Assembly (NCBI RefSeq): GCF_000715495.1 | Contig: NZ_JNLX01000006.1 | Coordinates: forward strand, 1 to 64,000 | Source: Hymenobacter sp. IS2118 | GTDB lineage: Bacteria; Bacteroidota; Bacteroidia; Cytophagales; Hymenobacteraceae | Direction of reading: 5' to 3' | Length of the DNA: 64,000 nt | In this document: positions 1 through 8,571 of the stretch, piece after piece | Layout of the letters: every line of letters begins with the position of its first letter | Position numbering within the stretch: position 1 is the stretch's first letter | The notes under the pieces: generated by a model | The model's input: only the letters and a program-made list of their open reading frames with translations | Databases searched by the model: none | Told to the model about the DNA's origin: nothing | Position numbers and translations under genes: made by a program

Positions 1-2
1 CG

Positions 3-2585
3 CGGGCATTCGCCCGCCTCATCCGCACCGGCGCATATGAGGAAGCGCTGGCCGTGGCCCGCGTGCAGGTAGAGGAAGGCGCCCAGGTCATCGACGTGAA
101 CATGGACGAGGGCATGCTCGACTCGGAGCAAGCCATGACCACGTTCCTGCACCTCATCGCCTCGGAGCCCGACATCTCGCGGGTACCGGTGATGATAGAC
201 TCTTCGAAGTGGAGCGTGCTGGAAGCCGGCCTGAAGTGCGTGCAGGGCAAGAGCATCGTGAACTCGATTTCGCTGAAAGAGGGGCCGGAGCTGTTTTTGC
301 AGCGAGCCCGCACCGTGCGCCAGTACGGCGCGGCGATGGTGGTAATGGCCTTTGACGAAGACGGCCAGGCCGACACCTTGGAGCGCCGCCAAGAAATCTG
401 CCAGCGCAGCTACGACCTGCTGCTGAGCATCGATTTCCCGCCCACGGACATCATTTTCGACCCCAACATCCTCATCGTCGGCACCGGCATGGAGGAGCAC
501 CGCAACTACGCCGTCGACTTCATCGAGTCGGTGCGCTGGATTAAGGCCAACCTGCCCGGTGCCCTGACCAGCGGCGGCGTGTCGAACATCTCGTTCTCGT
601 TTCGCGGCAACGACGTGGTGCGCGAGGCCATGCACGCGGCCTTCCTCTACCACGCCATCCGGGCCGGGCTGGACATGGGCATTGTGAACCCCAACCAGCT
701 GGCCGTGTACGACGAAGTGCCCAAAGACCTGCTGGAGCTGGTGGAAGACGTGCTGCTCAACCGCCGCGCCGATGCCACCGAGCGCCTACTAGAATTTGCC
801 GACACCGTGAAGCAAAAGGGCAAGGTGGAAGTGGTGGCCGATGCCTGGCGCAGCCTGCCGGTGCAGGAGCGGCTGTCGCACGCGCTGGTGAAGGGCATCA
901 CTGAGTTTATTGACGAAGACACCGAAGCGGCCCGCCAGGAGCTGGCGCGGCCGCTTGATGTGATTGAGGGCCCCTTAATGGCTGGCATGAACGTGGTGGG
1001 CGACCTGTTTGGGGCCGGCAAGATGTTCCTGCCCCAGGTGGTGAAATCGGCCCGCGTGATGAAAAAGGCCGTGGCCTACCTGGAGCCGTACCTGCTGGCC
1101 GACAAGCGCGGGCAGGAACGCCAGACGGCCGGTAAAATACTGATGGCCACCGTGAAAGGCGATGTGCACGACATCGGCAAAAATATTGTGGGCGTGGTGC
1201 TGGCATGCAATAACTTCGACATCATCGACCTGGGCGTGATGGTGCCGCTGGAGAAGATTCTCGACGAAGCGCAACGCCAACAGGTGGACGTCATTGGCCT
1301 GTCCGGCCTCATCACGCCCTCGCTCGATGAGATGGTGTACGTGGCCCAGGCCATGCAGAAGCGCGGCATGAAAGTGCCGCTCCTCATTGGCGGCGCCACC
1401 ACCTCGCGCCTGCACACGGCCGTGAAAATTGCGCCGGCCTACAGCGGCGCCGTGGTGCACGTCAACGATGCCTCGCGCTCGGTGGGCGTGGCGGCGGGCC
1501 TGCTGGGCTCAGGCGAGGCCGCTTACGCCGAAACCGTGGCCGCCGACTACGCCGCCCTGCGTGCCGATTACGCCAGCCGCCAGCGTGATAAAAACTACCT
1601 GACCATAGCCGCGGCCCGTGAGAACGGGTTCAAGGCTGATTGGGCCACTACTCCCATTACCAAACCTACTTTTCTGGGCACTAAGGTGCTGGAAGACTAC
1701 GACCTGGCCGAACTAGCCGAGTACATCGACTGGACGCCGTTCTTCCACACCTGGGAGCTGAAAGGCCGCTACCCGCGCATCCTCACCGATGAAACGCTGG
1801 GCGAGGCCGCCACCAAGCTCTTCGACGATGCGCAGGCGATGCTCCGGAAAATCATTGACGGCAAGCTGCTCACGGCCCGCGCCGTGCTAGGCTTCTGGCC
1901 GGCTAATACGGTGGGCCACGACACCATCGAAATCTACGCCGACGACTCGCGGGAGAAAGTGGCTACCGAGTTCTTCACCCTGCGCCAACAGGGCGAGAAG
2001 GGCCCAGGCATCCGCAACGTGGCATTCTCGGACTACCTGGCGCCCAAGGAAACGGGCCGGGCCGATTACCTGGGCGGGTTTGCCGTCACGGCCGGCATCG
2101 GCATCGAGAAACTCATTGAGCAGTTCGACGCCGACCACGACGACTACTCCAGCATCATGGTGAAGGCCCTGGCCGACCGCCTGGCCGAGGCCTTTGCCGA
2201 GCGCCTGCACGAGCGGGTGCGCCGCGAGTTCTGGGCCTACGCGCCCGATGAGCACCTGAGCGGCGAAGAGCTGGTGCAGGAAAAATATCGAGGCGTGCGC
2301 CCCGCCCCCGGCTACCCCGGCTGCCCCGACCACACCGAGAAAATTACCCTGTTTCAGCTACTCGACGCGGGCGCCACTACCGGCATCACGCTCACCGAAA
2401 ACCTGGCCATGTACCCGGCCTCGTCGGTGAGCGGCATGTACTACGCCCACCCGGATTCGCGCTACTTTGGCCTGGGCCGGATTGGCAAGGACCAGGTAGC
2501 CGACATCGCTCAGCGCAAAGGCATGGAACTGGCTGAGCTGGAGCGCTGGCTGATGCCGAATCTGAACTACGAACCGAAAGTTTAG
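3..2585 (+). CDS. metH: Cobalamin-dependent methionine synthase, C-terminal part (cut by window edge)
   Basis: This enzyme transfers the methyl group of 5-methyltetrahydrofolate to homocysteine through cobalamin. The frame is open from base 3, and the first codons already match the pterin-binding domain ([17 protein letters not shown]), so the true start lies outside the window. The domains run in order: pterin-binding barrel to about 800; cobalamin cap helices at about 830-1120; the B12-binding fold with the cobalt-ligand motif DVHDIGKN at 1161-1184; and the S-adenosylmethionine reactivation domain with [15 protein letters not shown] at 2298-2342. The gene ends in TAG and is followed 87 bases later by metF, which makes its methyl donor. 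Whether the homocysteine-binding domain is fused or a separate gene upstream cannot be seen. Identification is secure. Confidence 0.97.
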   Translation, partial: RAFARLIRTGAYEEALAVARVQVEEGAQVIDVNMDEGMLDSEQAMTTFLHLIASEPDISRVPVMIDSSKWSVLEAGLKCVQGKSIVNSISLKEGPELFLQRARTVRQYGAAMVVMAFDEDGQADTLERRQEICQRSYDLLLSIDFPPTDIIFDPNILIVGTGMEEHRNYAVDFIESVRWIKANLPGALTSGGVSNISFSFRGNDVVREAMHAAFLYHAIRAGLDMGIVNPNQLAVYDEVPKDLLELVEDVLLNRRADATERLLEFADTVKQKGKVEVVADAWRSLPVQERLSHALVKGITEFIDEDTEAARQELARPLDVIEGPLMAGMNVVGDLFGAGKMFLPQVVKSARVMKKAVAYLEPYLLADKRGQERQTAGKILMATVKGDVHDIGKNIVGVVLACNNFDIIDLGVMVPLEKILDEAQRQQVDVIGLSGLITPSLDEMVYVAQAMQKRGMKVPLLIGGATTSRLHTAVKIAPAYSGAVVHVNDASRSVGVAAGLLGSGEAAYAETVAADYAALRADYASRQRDKNYLTIAAARENGFKADWATTPITKPTFLGTKVLEDYDLAELAEYIDWTPFFHTWELKGRYPRILTDETLGEAATKLFDDAQAMLRKIIDGKLLTARAVLGFWPANTVGHDTIEIYADDSREKVATEFFTLRQQGEKGPGIRNVAFSDYLAPKETGRADYLGGFAVTAGIGIEKLIEQFDADHDDYSSIMVKALADRLAEAFAERLHERVRREFWAYAPDEHLSGEELVQEKYRGVRPAPGYPGCPDHTEKITLFQLLDAGATTGITLTENLAMYPASSVSGMYYAHPDSRYFGLGRIGKDQVADIAQRKGMELAELERWLMPNLNYEPKV

Positions 2586-2671
2586 CTGGCATCTATTAGC
2601 CAGTAGCCCTCGTTCTGAAAATAATCGATTTAAAAAGCTAATAGCTAACCGCTAAAGGCTAGCAGCTCAAA
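2584..2671. repeat. Heptad palindrome A (metH-metF spacer)
   Basis: The spacer is an imperfect inverted repeat. The right arm (2637-2671) is five tandem degenerate heptads beginning GCT (GCTAATA, GCTAACC, then three more) and ends two bases before the metF ATG. The left arm (about 2584-2612) reads as GCT heptads on the minus strand and begins inside the metH stop codon. About 16 of 24 aligned positions pair. It belongs to the family described in the findings. Confidence 0.7.
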
Positions 2672-2672
2672 A

Positions 2673-3629
2673 ATGAAAGTTACCGACCACCTGGACCGCG
2701 CCAACGGCAAGACCCTCTTCTCCTTTGAAGTACTGCCGCCGAAAAAGGGCGAAAACATCCACACGCTGTTCTCCAATATTGAGCCGCTGATGGAATTTAA
2801 GCCGCCGTTTATCGACGTGACCTATCACCGCGAGGAGTACGTGTACCGCCACCACCCCAACGGGCTGCTGGAGAAGAAGACCGTGCGCCGCCGGCCGGGC
2901 ACGGTGGGCATTTGCGCGGCCATCAAAAACCGCTTCGACGTGGACACCGTGCCCCACCTCATCTGCGGGGGCTTCAGCAAGGAAGAAACCGAAAACGCGC
3001 TGATTGACCTGCATTTTCTGGGCATCGACTCGGTGTTGGCTCTGCGCGGCGACCCCATTAAGAGCGAAGGCATATTTAAGCCCGAGCCCGACGGGCACGC
3101 CTACGCCGCCGACCTCATCGGGCAGGTGGCCGACCTGAACAAGGGCGAATACCTCGACCAGGAACAGGACGACAGCTGGGCCACCGGCTTCTGCATTGGC
3201 ACGGCCGGCTACCCCGAAAAGCACTTCGAGGCCCCCAACTATCAGTCCGACATCCGCTACCTGCGCCACAAAGTGGACCGCGGCGCCGACTACGTCGTGA
3301 CCCAGATGTTCTTCGACAACGAAGAATTCTTCCGGTTCGAGCGCCTGTGCCGCGAGGCCGGCATCACGGTGCCCATCATTCCGGGCCTGAAGCCGCTCAC
3401 CACCAAATCGCAGCTCACCATGCTGCCGCGCACCTTTTACCTCAACCTGCCCGAGCCACTGGTGGAAGCCATCAGCCAGTGCCGCGACAACGAGGCGGCC
3501 CGCGCCATCGGCATCGAATGGTGCATCAACCAGAGTCGCGAGCTGATGGCCCGCGGCGTGCCCTGCCTGCATTATTATTCCATGGGCAAGTCGGAGAGCA
3601 TCCGGCGCATTGCGGCCGAGCTGTTTTAG
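2673..3629 (+). CDS. metF: 5,10-methylenetetrahydrofolate reductase
   Basis: This cytoplasmic flavoenzyme reduces methylene-THF to 5-methyl-THF, the methyl donor for the methionine synthase encoded just upstream. The 318-residue protein matches the usual bacterial length (about 300). The N-terminal FSFEVLPPKKGE carries the catalytic glutamate (E19, the counterpart of E. coli Glu28), and ALRGDPI holds the flavin-contacting aspartate D127 (E. coli Asp120). The C-terminal half keeps the barrel motifs TQMFFDNEEFFRF and PIIPGLKPL. The ATG at 2673 directly follows the heptad repeat and fits the start of the family. It is probably co-transcribed with metH. Confidence 0.97.
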   Translation: MKVTDHLDRANGKTLFSFEVLPPKKGENIHTLFSNIEPLMEFKPPFIDVTYHREEYVYRHHPNGLLEKKTVRRRPGTVGICAAIKNRFDVDTVPHLICGGFSKEETENALIDLHFLGIDSVLALRGDPIKSEGIFKPEPDGHAYAADLIGQVADLNKGEYLDQEQDDSWATGFCIGTAGYPEKHFEAPNYQSDIRYLRHKVDRGADYVVTQMFFDNEEFFRFERLCREAGITVPIIPGLKPLTTKSQLTMLPRTFYLNLPEPLVEAISQCRDNEAARAIGIEWCINQSRELMARGVPCLHYYSMGKSESIRRIAAELF

Positions 3630-3694
3630 AATTAGTACGCAATTGTTCAGTTCCTTCCAGCGTCATTTATCCTACTGGGGTAACTTGTGGTATT

Positions 3695-3729
3695 GTTCAC
3701 TACTACCTGTTCACTGCTAACTTTCTATG
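3695..3729. repeat. Heptad repeat B (single arm before TPR gene)
   Basis: A run of degenerate 7-nt units (GTTCACT, ACTACCT, GTTCACT, GCTAACT) leads directly into the next start codon. GTTCACT recurs at exactly 14 nt. A matching left arm after metF is weak at best, so this looks like a worn copy of the heptad family. Confidence 0.5.
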
Positions 3730-4200
3730 CTAGACGAGCTGTTTGCCCGCTTGCGGCTGGCCACTGCGCCGGCCGAGATTGAAGCCATGCAAAACGGCAT
3801 CTGGCAGCTGTGGCTCACCACGGAGGACGTGGCCATCAACAAAGCAATGGAGGTGGGCATGCGTGCCCTGCAAGCCGGAGACCACGGGCTTGCCATTGAG
3901 CACTTTACTCGTATAATTCAAGTTAAGGGCGACTTTGCCGAGGCTTGGAACAAGAGAGCCACAGCACGTTACCTGCGCGGCGAATACCGGGCTTCGCTGG
4001 ACGACATTCGGGAAACCCTGCGCCGGGAGCCCCGTCATTTTGGGGCGCTGTGGGGACAGGCGGGCATGCTGCGGCAACTGGGCGACTATCCGCGGGCGCT
4101 GCGGGTACTGGTTCGGCTCTCAGGCATTTGCCCACATCTGCCAGGGCTACAACAGCAATTACGGGAAGTACGCGAGCAGATGGAAGAGGAAGGCTTGTAG
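3727..4200 (+). CDS. Small TPR-repeat protein
   Basis: A 157-residue protein with no signal peptide, so probably cytoplasmic. Residues about 40-140 form three TPR-like helix pairs: GDHGLAIEHFTRIIQVKGDFAEAWNKRATA shows the alternation of small and aromatic positions, followed by a GEYRASLDDIRETLRREP repeat and a GDYPRALRVLVRL repeat. TPR modules bind partner proteins. No catalytic motif is visible and the partner is unknown. The start at 3727 is the first ATG after the heptad repeat. It is tandem with metF, but there is no functional link. A promoter with an operator follows it. Confidence 0.75.
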   Translation: MLDELFARLRLATAPAEIEAMQNGIWQLWLTTEDVAINKAMEVGMRALQAGDHGLAIEHFTRIIQVKGDFAEAWNKRATARYLRGEYRASLDDIRETLRREPRHFGALWGQAGMLRQLGDYPRALRVLVRLSGICPHLPGLQQQLREVREQMEEEGL

Positions 4201-4211
4201 AGGCATGGTTC

Positions 4212-4250
4212 TTGCAAACGTTTGCAAACAAAAAACGTTTTCTTACCTTG
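4212..4250 (+). promoter_or_regulatory. LacI/GalR-type operator overlapping a Bacteroidota promoter
   Basis: TTGCAAACGTTTGCAA (4212-4227) is a perfect 16-base palindrome with the central CG and the layout typical of LacI/GalR-family operators (compare the PurR consensus ACGCAAACGTTTNCGT). Its TTTG (4221-4224) doubles as a -33 element, followed after exactly 19 bases by TACCTTG (4244-4250), a near match to the -7 box TAnnTTTG. Repression by occlusion is inferred. No LacI-family gene lies in the window. It would control the TonB-domain gene at 4316. Confidence 0.55.
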
Positions 4251-4315
4251 CCCAACCGGAAACGGTTGAGGATAAAAAATAGCCAACTATTCTTATTTAC
4301 ACACGCTGCCCTACT

Positions 4316-4900
4316 ATGAAAAACACAATTACGCTAGCTTTTCAACTTATCTTACTCTTAGGCATTGCCACTGTTGCCAGCGCCCAAAAGATGCGCACCA
4401 CCAAATGGGAAAGTGGCCAGCTGGAACGCCGTGAAAAGGTGGGCATCTGGGAATATTACGGCTACACCGCTTCGCAGGAGAAAGTGGTGGTGCAGCGCTA
4501 CGACCATTCCGCCAAAGCCCTCGTGTATTACCGGCCCAGCGGCGACATGCGGTACCGCGTGGAGGCCACGCCGGGCCAGTGGGCCAGCCGCGTAGTGGAC
4601 CAGCCCCCGCTGTTTATCGGCGGCGACCCCGCGCTGGCTACTTACACGACGCAGCTGCAGTACCCGGAACAGGCCCAAACCCGCAATATTCAGGGCCAGG
4701 TCACCATTGCCTTTGCCATTGACACGCTGGGACAGGCCAGCGACCATCGGGTGGTGCGCAGCATCGGCGGCGGCTGCGACCAGGAAGCCCTGCGCGTGGT
4801 TCGCACCGTGCCCAACGAATGGATACCAGCCCGGCTGGGCACCCGCGCCGTGCCCACGGAATATGAGCTCACGCTTACCTTTCGGCTGGCAAAGCCGTAG
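4316..4900 (+). CDS. Secreted TonB C-terminal-domain protein
   Basis: A 194-residue protein with a signal peptide (residues 1-23, cut near ASAQ), so periplasmic or surface-exposed. Residues about 108-190 form a TonB C-terminal fold: the YPEQAQTRNIQGQVTIAFAI segment, the DxxG turn (IDTLGQASDHRVVRSIGGGCDQEALRVV) and a closing beta strand. The middle part (residues 30-90) resembles the antitoxin-like MORN/WG-type 'GxWxYY' strands. There is no transmembrane anchor, so it is not a classical energy transducer. Bacteroidota have many such soluble TonB-fold proteins of unknown role. It is preceded by a LacI-type operator and followed 41 bases later by a lipoprotein gene, possibly in one operon. Confidence 0.75.
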   Translation: MKNTITLAFQLILLLGIATVASAQKMRTTKWESGQLERREKVGIWEYYGYTASQEKVVVQRYDHSAKALVYYRPSGDMRYRVEATPGQWASRVVDQPPLFIGGDPALATYTTQLQYPEQAQTRNIQGQVTIAFAIDTLGQASDHRVVRSIGGGCDQEALRVVRTVPNEWIPARLGTRAVPTEYELTLTFRLAKP

Positions 4901-4941
4901 AAAGCGGCTCACCAGACGTCCGGCTTGCCGGGCATATTGCT

Positions 4942-5502
4942 ATGAACTCATTGGTTAAGGATTTGAAAAAGGGATTGGGTGGCGTGGCCGCAACGCTGCT
5001 GCTGCCAGCTTTACTGCTCACCGGCTGCGACTCGACGCCCCGCGAGCGGCAGGAAGTGGCCCGCGAAGGCGTGCGCGAGCTGGATACGTTGGCCCGTACC
5101 GCCGCCCAGAAGGTAGCCCGCCTGGGCAAAGCCACCGCCAGCTACGACGCCGCCAACCGCGCCCGCCGCAGCCAGCCCCTGGACCCGCGCCAGGAAATTG
5201 CCATGGAAGCCAAGCTGATGGGTCCCTACTCCGGCCAGCTCGACAACCTCACCCCCAGCGACTTGCCCAACGCTTACGCCCAGCTCATTCGCACGGCCCG
5301 CGAGCAGCGCGCCACCTGGACCGACCGCGACTGGGACTACGCCCGCGCCGTGTACCGCCGCCTGAACGACCAGGTGAAGCAGATTCGCCTTGACATTCCG
5401 GCGCGCGACGAGGTCCGCATTCGGGCGCGGCAGGCCGAATTTGTGGCCTTACAGGCCGGCCATGCTGCCAAGGGCATCAAAACAGCTACCAAAGCACAGT
5501 GA
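4942..5502 (+). CDS. Lipoprotein of unknown function
   Basis: A 186-residue protein. The N-terminus has a basic segment, a hydrophobic stretch and the lipobox LLLTGC with acylated Cys29, so it should be membrane-anchored. The remainder is charged and helical, rich in Arg, Ala and Gln, with heptad-like patterns suggesting a coiled coil or helical bundle. No known family was recognised. It follows the TonB-domain gene by 41 bases. Its TGA stop (5500-5502) lies inside the left arm of a long palindrome. Confidence 0.7.
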   Translation: MNSLVKDLKKGLGGVAATLLLPALLLTGCDSTPRERQEVAREGVRELDTLARTAAQKVARLGKATASYDAANRARRSQPLDPRQEIAMEAKLMGPYSGQLDNLTPSDLPNAYAQLIRTAREQRATWTDRDWDYARAVYRRLNDQVKQIRLDIPARDEVRIRARQAEFVALQAGHAAKGIKTATKAQ

Positions 5503-5585
5503 GTTATGAATTAAACGTTATGAGTGGTGAGTCCTACGCATGGCTATACTTCCGCTCATCACTTATAACTTTTGATTCATAACTC
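5501..5585. repeat. Heptad palindrome C
   Basis: Arms of 31 bases each (5501-5531 and 5555-5585) pair at 27 of 31 positions around a 23-base loop. The arms consist of degenerate heptads (GTTATGA, ATTAAAC, GTTATGA, GTGGTGA). The left arm starts within the upstream stop codon and the right arm ends five bases before the next ATG, so the element fills the whole spacer. A terminator or mRNA-stability hairpin is possible, though there is no T-run. Confidence 0.85.
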
Positions 5586-5590
5586 AACCC

Positions 5591-6031
5591 ATGTCTTCCC
5601 CTGACTCCGTCATTTTCCTGGAATCATACTATGAGCCGATGGCCGCCAACCTGGCCCGTACGCGACTGGAAGCAGCGGGTATCCCCTGCTTTTTGAGCAA
5701 CGAAAACCTGGTCTCAATCATGCCGCTGTATAGCCCCATTACCGGGGGCGTGCGCCTGCACGTGCGCCAGGCCGATGCCGAAACCGCGCTGGAAATTCTG
5801 CGCGACGTAGCAGTGCCACCCGCCACCGGCCCCGACGAAGCCTCCTTTGCCGCCGATGCGCCCGACCCCGTAGCACCGCGCTGCCCCAAGTGCGGCTCCT
5901 CGGATGTGGCCTACGGGGCGGCCACGCGCAATACCTACGGACTGTGGTCGGGCCTACTCTCCATATTGTTGCGCTACCCGGTGCGCGGCAAGCGGCACCA
6001 CTGCTTCCATTGCGGCCACGAATTCAAGTAG
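5591..6031 (+). CDS. DUF2007-type protein with C-terminal zinc ribbon
   Basis: A 146-residue protein. Residues 5-75 match the DUF2007 (putative signal-transducing, PII-like fold) pattern: FLESYYEPMAANLARTRLEAAGIPCFLSNEN, followed by GGVRLHVRQADAETALEIL. After an Ala/Pro linker, residues about 97-146 carry two cysteine pairs (CPKCGSSDV and CFHCGHEFK) that would form a zinc ribbon. Function is unknown for the family; the zinc ribbon suggests nucleic-acid or protein contact. The gene starts just after a palindrome and is followed by the PA14-OmpA gene. Confidence 0.75.
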   Translation: MSSPDSVIFLESYYEPMAANLARTRLEAAGIPCFLSNENLVSIMPLYSPITGGVRLHVRQADAETALEILRDVAVPPATGPDEASFAADAPDPVAPRCPKCGSSDVAYGAATRNTYGLWSGLLSILLRYPVRGKRHHCFHCGHEFK

Positions 6032-6116
6032 CAAGCCCCGAGTTCAGACTTGACTGATGGGCATAAACTGCTTCAAAAGCCCGATACTGATTTTGCTAAA
6101 CCACCGTTGTTGCAGC

Positions 6117-7295
6117 ATGGCTTGGATTATGCATCGGGAGCGGCAGAAGGCTGCGTTGCTGGGATTACTGCTGCTGTTGGGGCTGTGCCTGCCGGTGCTA
6201 TCGGCGCGGGGCCAGGCCCAGCGGGCGGGCAGCGGCATCAGGGGTGATTATTACGAGGGCACCGATTTTGAGCGGTTCGTGCTGAGCCGCCGCGACGCCA
6301 GCATCAATTTCAACTGGGGACACCAGCCGCCGGCGGCCGGCATGCCGAGTGAGACTTTTTCGGTGCGCTGGACGGGCTGGCTGGTGCCGCCGGCCACCGG
6401 GCGCTACGTCTTTCACGTGACCGTGGACGACGGCATCCGCATCTGGGTCAACGACAAGCTAATTCTCAACGAATGGCGGGGCCAGCCCGTGAGCAGCTAC
6501 ACCGCAGCCGTCAACCTGAAGGCCAACGAGGCCTACCGCTTGCGCGTGGACTACTGCCAGTACAGCATGGATACCCGGGCAGTGGTGACCTGGGAACGGC
6601 CCGACCAGCCGCTGACCACGCCGCCCCCGGCCACCTGGCGCAACCTGTGGGGCCTGAACGCCGAGCCCCCAGCGCCGCAGCCCATTCCCACCCAGTTCCT
6701 ATACACACGTAACCCCAGGCCAACGCCGCCGCTGACGGTGCAGCTGCAACCGGTGACAGTGCAGGCCAAGGCGGTGCCGGCCCAACCCCAGCAGGCGTCC
6801 ACCGCGCCGCGCCGCGCGCCAAAGCCCTCGGTACGGCCGGCCCGGCGGGTTCGGGAGGTCGGGCCAGCTGTAACCATAGCGCCCAGCGCGTCGCCCGAAC
6901 CAGCGCGGCCAGCGGCCGACTCGGGCCGCACGGCGCAGCTGGCACGCCTGGCGGTGGGCGAAACGGTGACCTTACCCGAACTGTATTTCAACCAAGGCCA
7001 GGCCCGGCTGCTGCCCGCCGTGCGCACTGCGCTCGACGAGCTGGCCACCGCGCTACGGGCCCGGCCCAACCTGCACTTTGAAGTACAGGGCCACACCGAC
7101 AATGTGGGCAACGCCGAGCTGAACCGGCAGCTCTCGCAACAGCGGGCCGCCGCCGTGTGCCGCTACCTCACGGCGCACGGCGTATCCGAGCCCCAATTGC
7201 GCCCCGTGGGCTACGGCGGCACCCAGCCCGTGGCCGATAATACCGACCCCAACCAACGGCCGCTAAACCGCCGGGTGGTGCTGCGGCGGCTGTAA
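6117..7295 (+). CDS. PA14 domain - OmpA domain cell-envelope protein
   Basis: A protein of about 392 residues. The start at 6117 (MAWIMHRER) is preferred over an upstream in-frame ATG at 6057 because it leads straight into the signal peptide (LLGLLLLLGLCLPVLSARG); 6129 is also possible. Residues about 40-165 form a PA14 beta barrel (GIRGDYYEGTDFE, FSVRWTGWLVPPATGRYVFHV, DDGIRIWVNDKLILNEW), a fold often binding carbohydrate. A long Pro/Ala linker follows, then a C-terminal OmpA/MotB domain (LYFNQGQARLLPAV, FEVQGHTDNVGNAELNRQLSQQRA) that binds peptidoglycan. The predicted protein is periplasmic, anchored to the wall and offering a sugar-binding head. Confidence 0.82.
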   Translation: MAWIMHRERQKAALLGLLLLLGLCLPVLSARGQAQRAGSGIRGDYYEGTDFERFVLSRRDASINFNWGHQPPAAGMPSETFSVRWTGWLVPPATGRYVFHVTVDDGIRIWVNDKLILNEWRGQPVSSYTAAVNLKANEAYRLRVDYCQYSMDTRAVVTWERPDQPLTTPPPATWRNLWGLNAEPPAPQPIPTQFLYTRNPRPTPPLTVQLQPVTVQAKAVPAQPQQASTAPRRAPKPSVRPARRVREVGPAVTIAPSASPEPARPAADSGRTAQLARLAVGETVTLPELYFNQGQARLLPAVRTALDELATALRARPNLHFEVQGHTDNVGNAELNRQLSQQRAAAVCRYLTAHGVSEPQLRPVGYGGTQPVADNTDPNQRPLNRRVVLRRL

Positions 7296-7377
7296 AAACC
7301 AGTCCGGCTGGCGTGAGTTGGTGTGGCCGTTCTGCTTTTTTTCGCGTAAGCAAAGGTCCACATTTCCTCCCTTTTGC

Positions 7378-8340
7378 ATGACTACGAAAAAAACTGCCGC
7401 CGCCAAACCCGCTCCCAAGAAGCCCGCTACGCCCGCCAAGCCCGCCGCCAAAACCGCCCCCGCCAAAGCTGAGCGCCGGCCTATGGCCACCGATTTTAAA
7501 GAGGCCGCCCAGAAGCTACCCTACCCTGCCAAGCAGGCCGACATGAGGCTGCAGCCCGACTCCGACCTGGCCAACTACCGCGCCGCCGGCAAGCTCCAGG
7601 ACAAAGTGGCCCTCATTACCGGGGCCGACTCGGGCATTGGCCGGGCCGTGGCCATTGCCTTCGCCAAGGAAGGTGCCCACGTCGCCATCGTCTTCAACGA
7701 AAACGTGGAAGATGCTGAGAAAACCAAGCAAATGGTCGAGAAGGAAAAGCGTAAGTGCCTGCTGCTGAAGATGGACGTGCGCGACCCGGAACAGTGTCGG
7801 CACGCCGTGCGCCGCACCCTGGCCGAGCTGGGCGGGCTGAACATTCTGGTGAACAACGCCGCGTTTCAGATGAGCCAGGAGAAATTTGAAGACATCAGCG
7901 AGGAGCAAATCCGGCGCACGTTTGACACCAACATTCTTGGCTACATCTGGATGGCGCAGGCAGCCCTGCCACACCTCAAAAAAGACGACTGCATCATCAA
8001 CACGGGCAGCATTGTGGGCATCACGGGCATTCCGATTCTGGTGGACTACGCGGCCAGTAAGGCCGGCATTCACGCCCTCACCAAGTCGCTGGCGCTGTAC
8101 CTGGGCGAGCGCGGCATTCGGGTGAACTGCGTGGTGCCCGGCCCGGTCTGGACGCCCAACATTCCGGCCACCATGCCGATGGAAGAAATCAAGAAGTTCG
8201 GCCACGAAGTGGCGCTCAAGCGTCCCGGCCAGCCCGAGGAGATTGCGCCCGCCTACGTGCTGCTCGCCAGCCAGGACGGCTCGTTTATGACCGGCAGCCT
8301 CGTACATGTGACGGGTGGCAAGCTCAGCAGCGACGAATAA
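7378..8340 (+). CDS. NAD(P)-dependent short-chain dehydrogenase with Lys/Ala/Pro-rich leader
   Basis: A 320-residue SDR oxidoreductase. The ATG at 7378 is chosen over an earlier in-frame GTG because it opens an H1-like tail (residues 2-35, Lys, Ala and Pro repeats). The Rossmann motif TGADSGIG lies at residues 81-88, NNAAF follows, and the catalytic YAASK has Tyr224 and Lys228. It resembles the glucose/ribitol dehydrogenase-like subgroup (YghA/general stress protein 39 type), which carries the same N-terminal PYPAKQADM...PDSDLANYRAAGKL segment. The substrate is unknown. The basic tail is unusual and may tether it to nucleic acid or to acidic partners. A strong terminator follows at 8364. Confidence 0.88.
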   Translation: MTTKKTAAAKPAPKKPATPAKPAAKTAPAKAERRPMATDFKEAAQKLPYPAKQADMRLQPDSDLANYRAAGKLQDKVALITGADSGIGRAVAIAFAKEGAHVAIVFNENVEDAEKTKQMVEKEKRKCLLLKMDVRDPEQCRHAVRRTLAELGGLNILVNNAAFQMSQEKFEDISEEQIRRTFDTNILGYIWMAQAALPHLKKDDCIINTGSIVGITGIPILVDYAASKAGIHALTKSLALYLGERGIRVNCVVPGPVWTPNIPATMPMEEIKKFGHEVALKRPGQPEEIAPAYVLLASQDGSFMTGSLVHVTGGKLSSDE

Positions 8341-8363
8341 TACCACAGCAGACCTGCCCCCAA

Positions 8364-8409
8364 ACGACGGCCGAGTTATCATCTGATAACTCGGCCGTCG
8401 TCTTTTTTT
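8364..8409 (+). terminator. Rho-independent terminator after the SDR gene
   Basis: Perfect 18-base arms (8364-8381 and 8384-8401) with a 2-base loop are followed by seven T residues (8403-8409). It is positioned 24 bases after the SDR stop codon. Confidence 0.93.
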
Positions 8410-8493
8410 AGAAGTAGCCGGCTATAGCTGTTTAGCAAAATTTTCAAGCCTCAAATAATCAATCTATTTAAAAGCCCGTTACCTTTCGCTAAC

Positions 8494-8527
8494 AGCCCTA
8501 TCGGCCATGCGAATGGCTGATAGGGCT
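8494..8527. repeat. Hairpin in the leader of the MFS gene
   Basis: Fifteen-base arms AGCCCTATCGGCCAT and ATGGCTGATAGGGCT surround a GCGA tetraloop, with a single G-T wobble. It lies 44 bases upstream of the MFS start and has no T-run, so it is a 5'-leader structure rather than a terminator. A role in mRNA stability or regulation is only inferred. Confidence 0.7.
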
Positions 8528-8571
8528 GCCCCCAATTCTCACTTTCTTTCACGTCAACTTCACTTTTTCAT

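Noticed and set aside
6057..6116. Upstream start for the PA14-OmpA gene
   Set aside because: The added 20 residues precede the signal peptide and carry several Cys residues, unlike a normal exported N-terminus.
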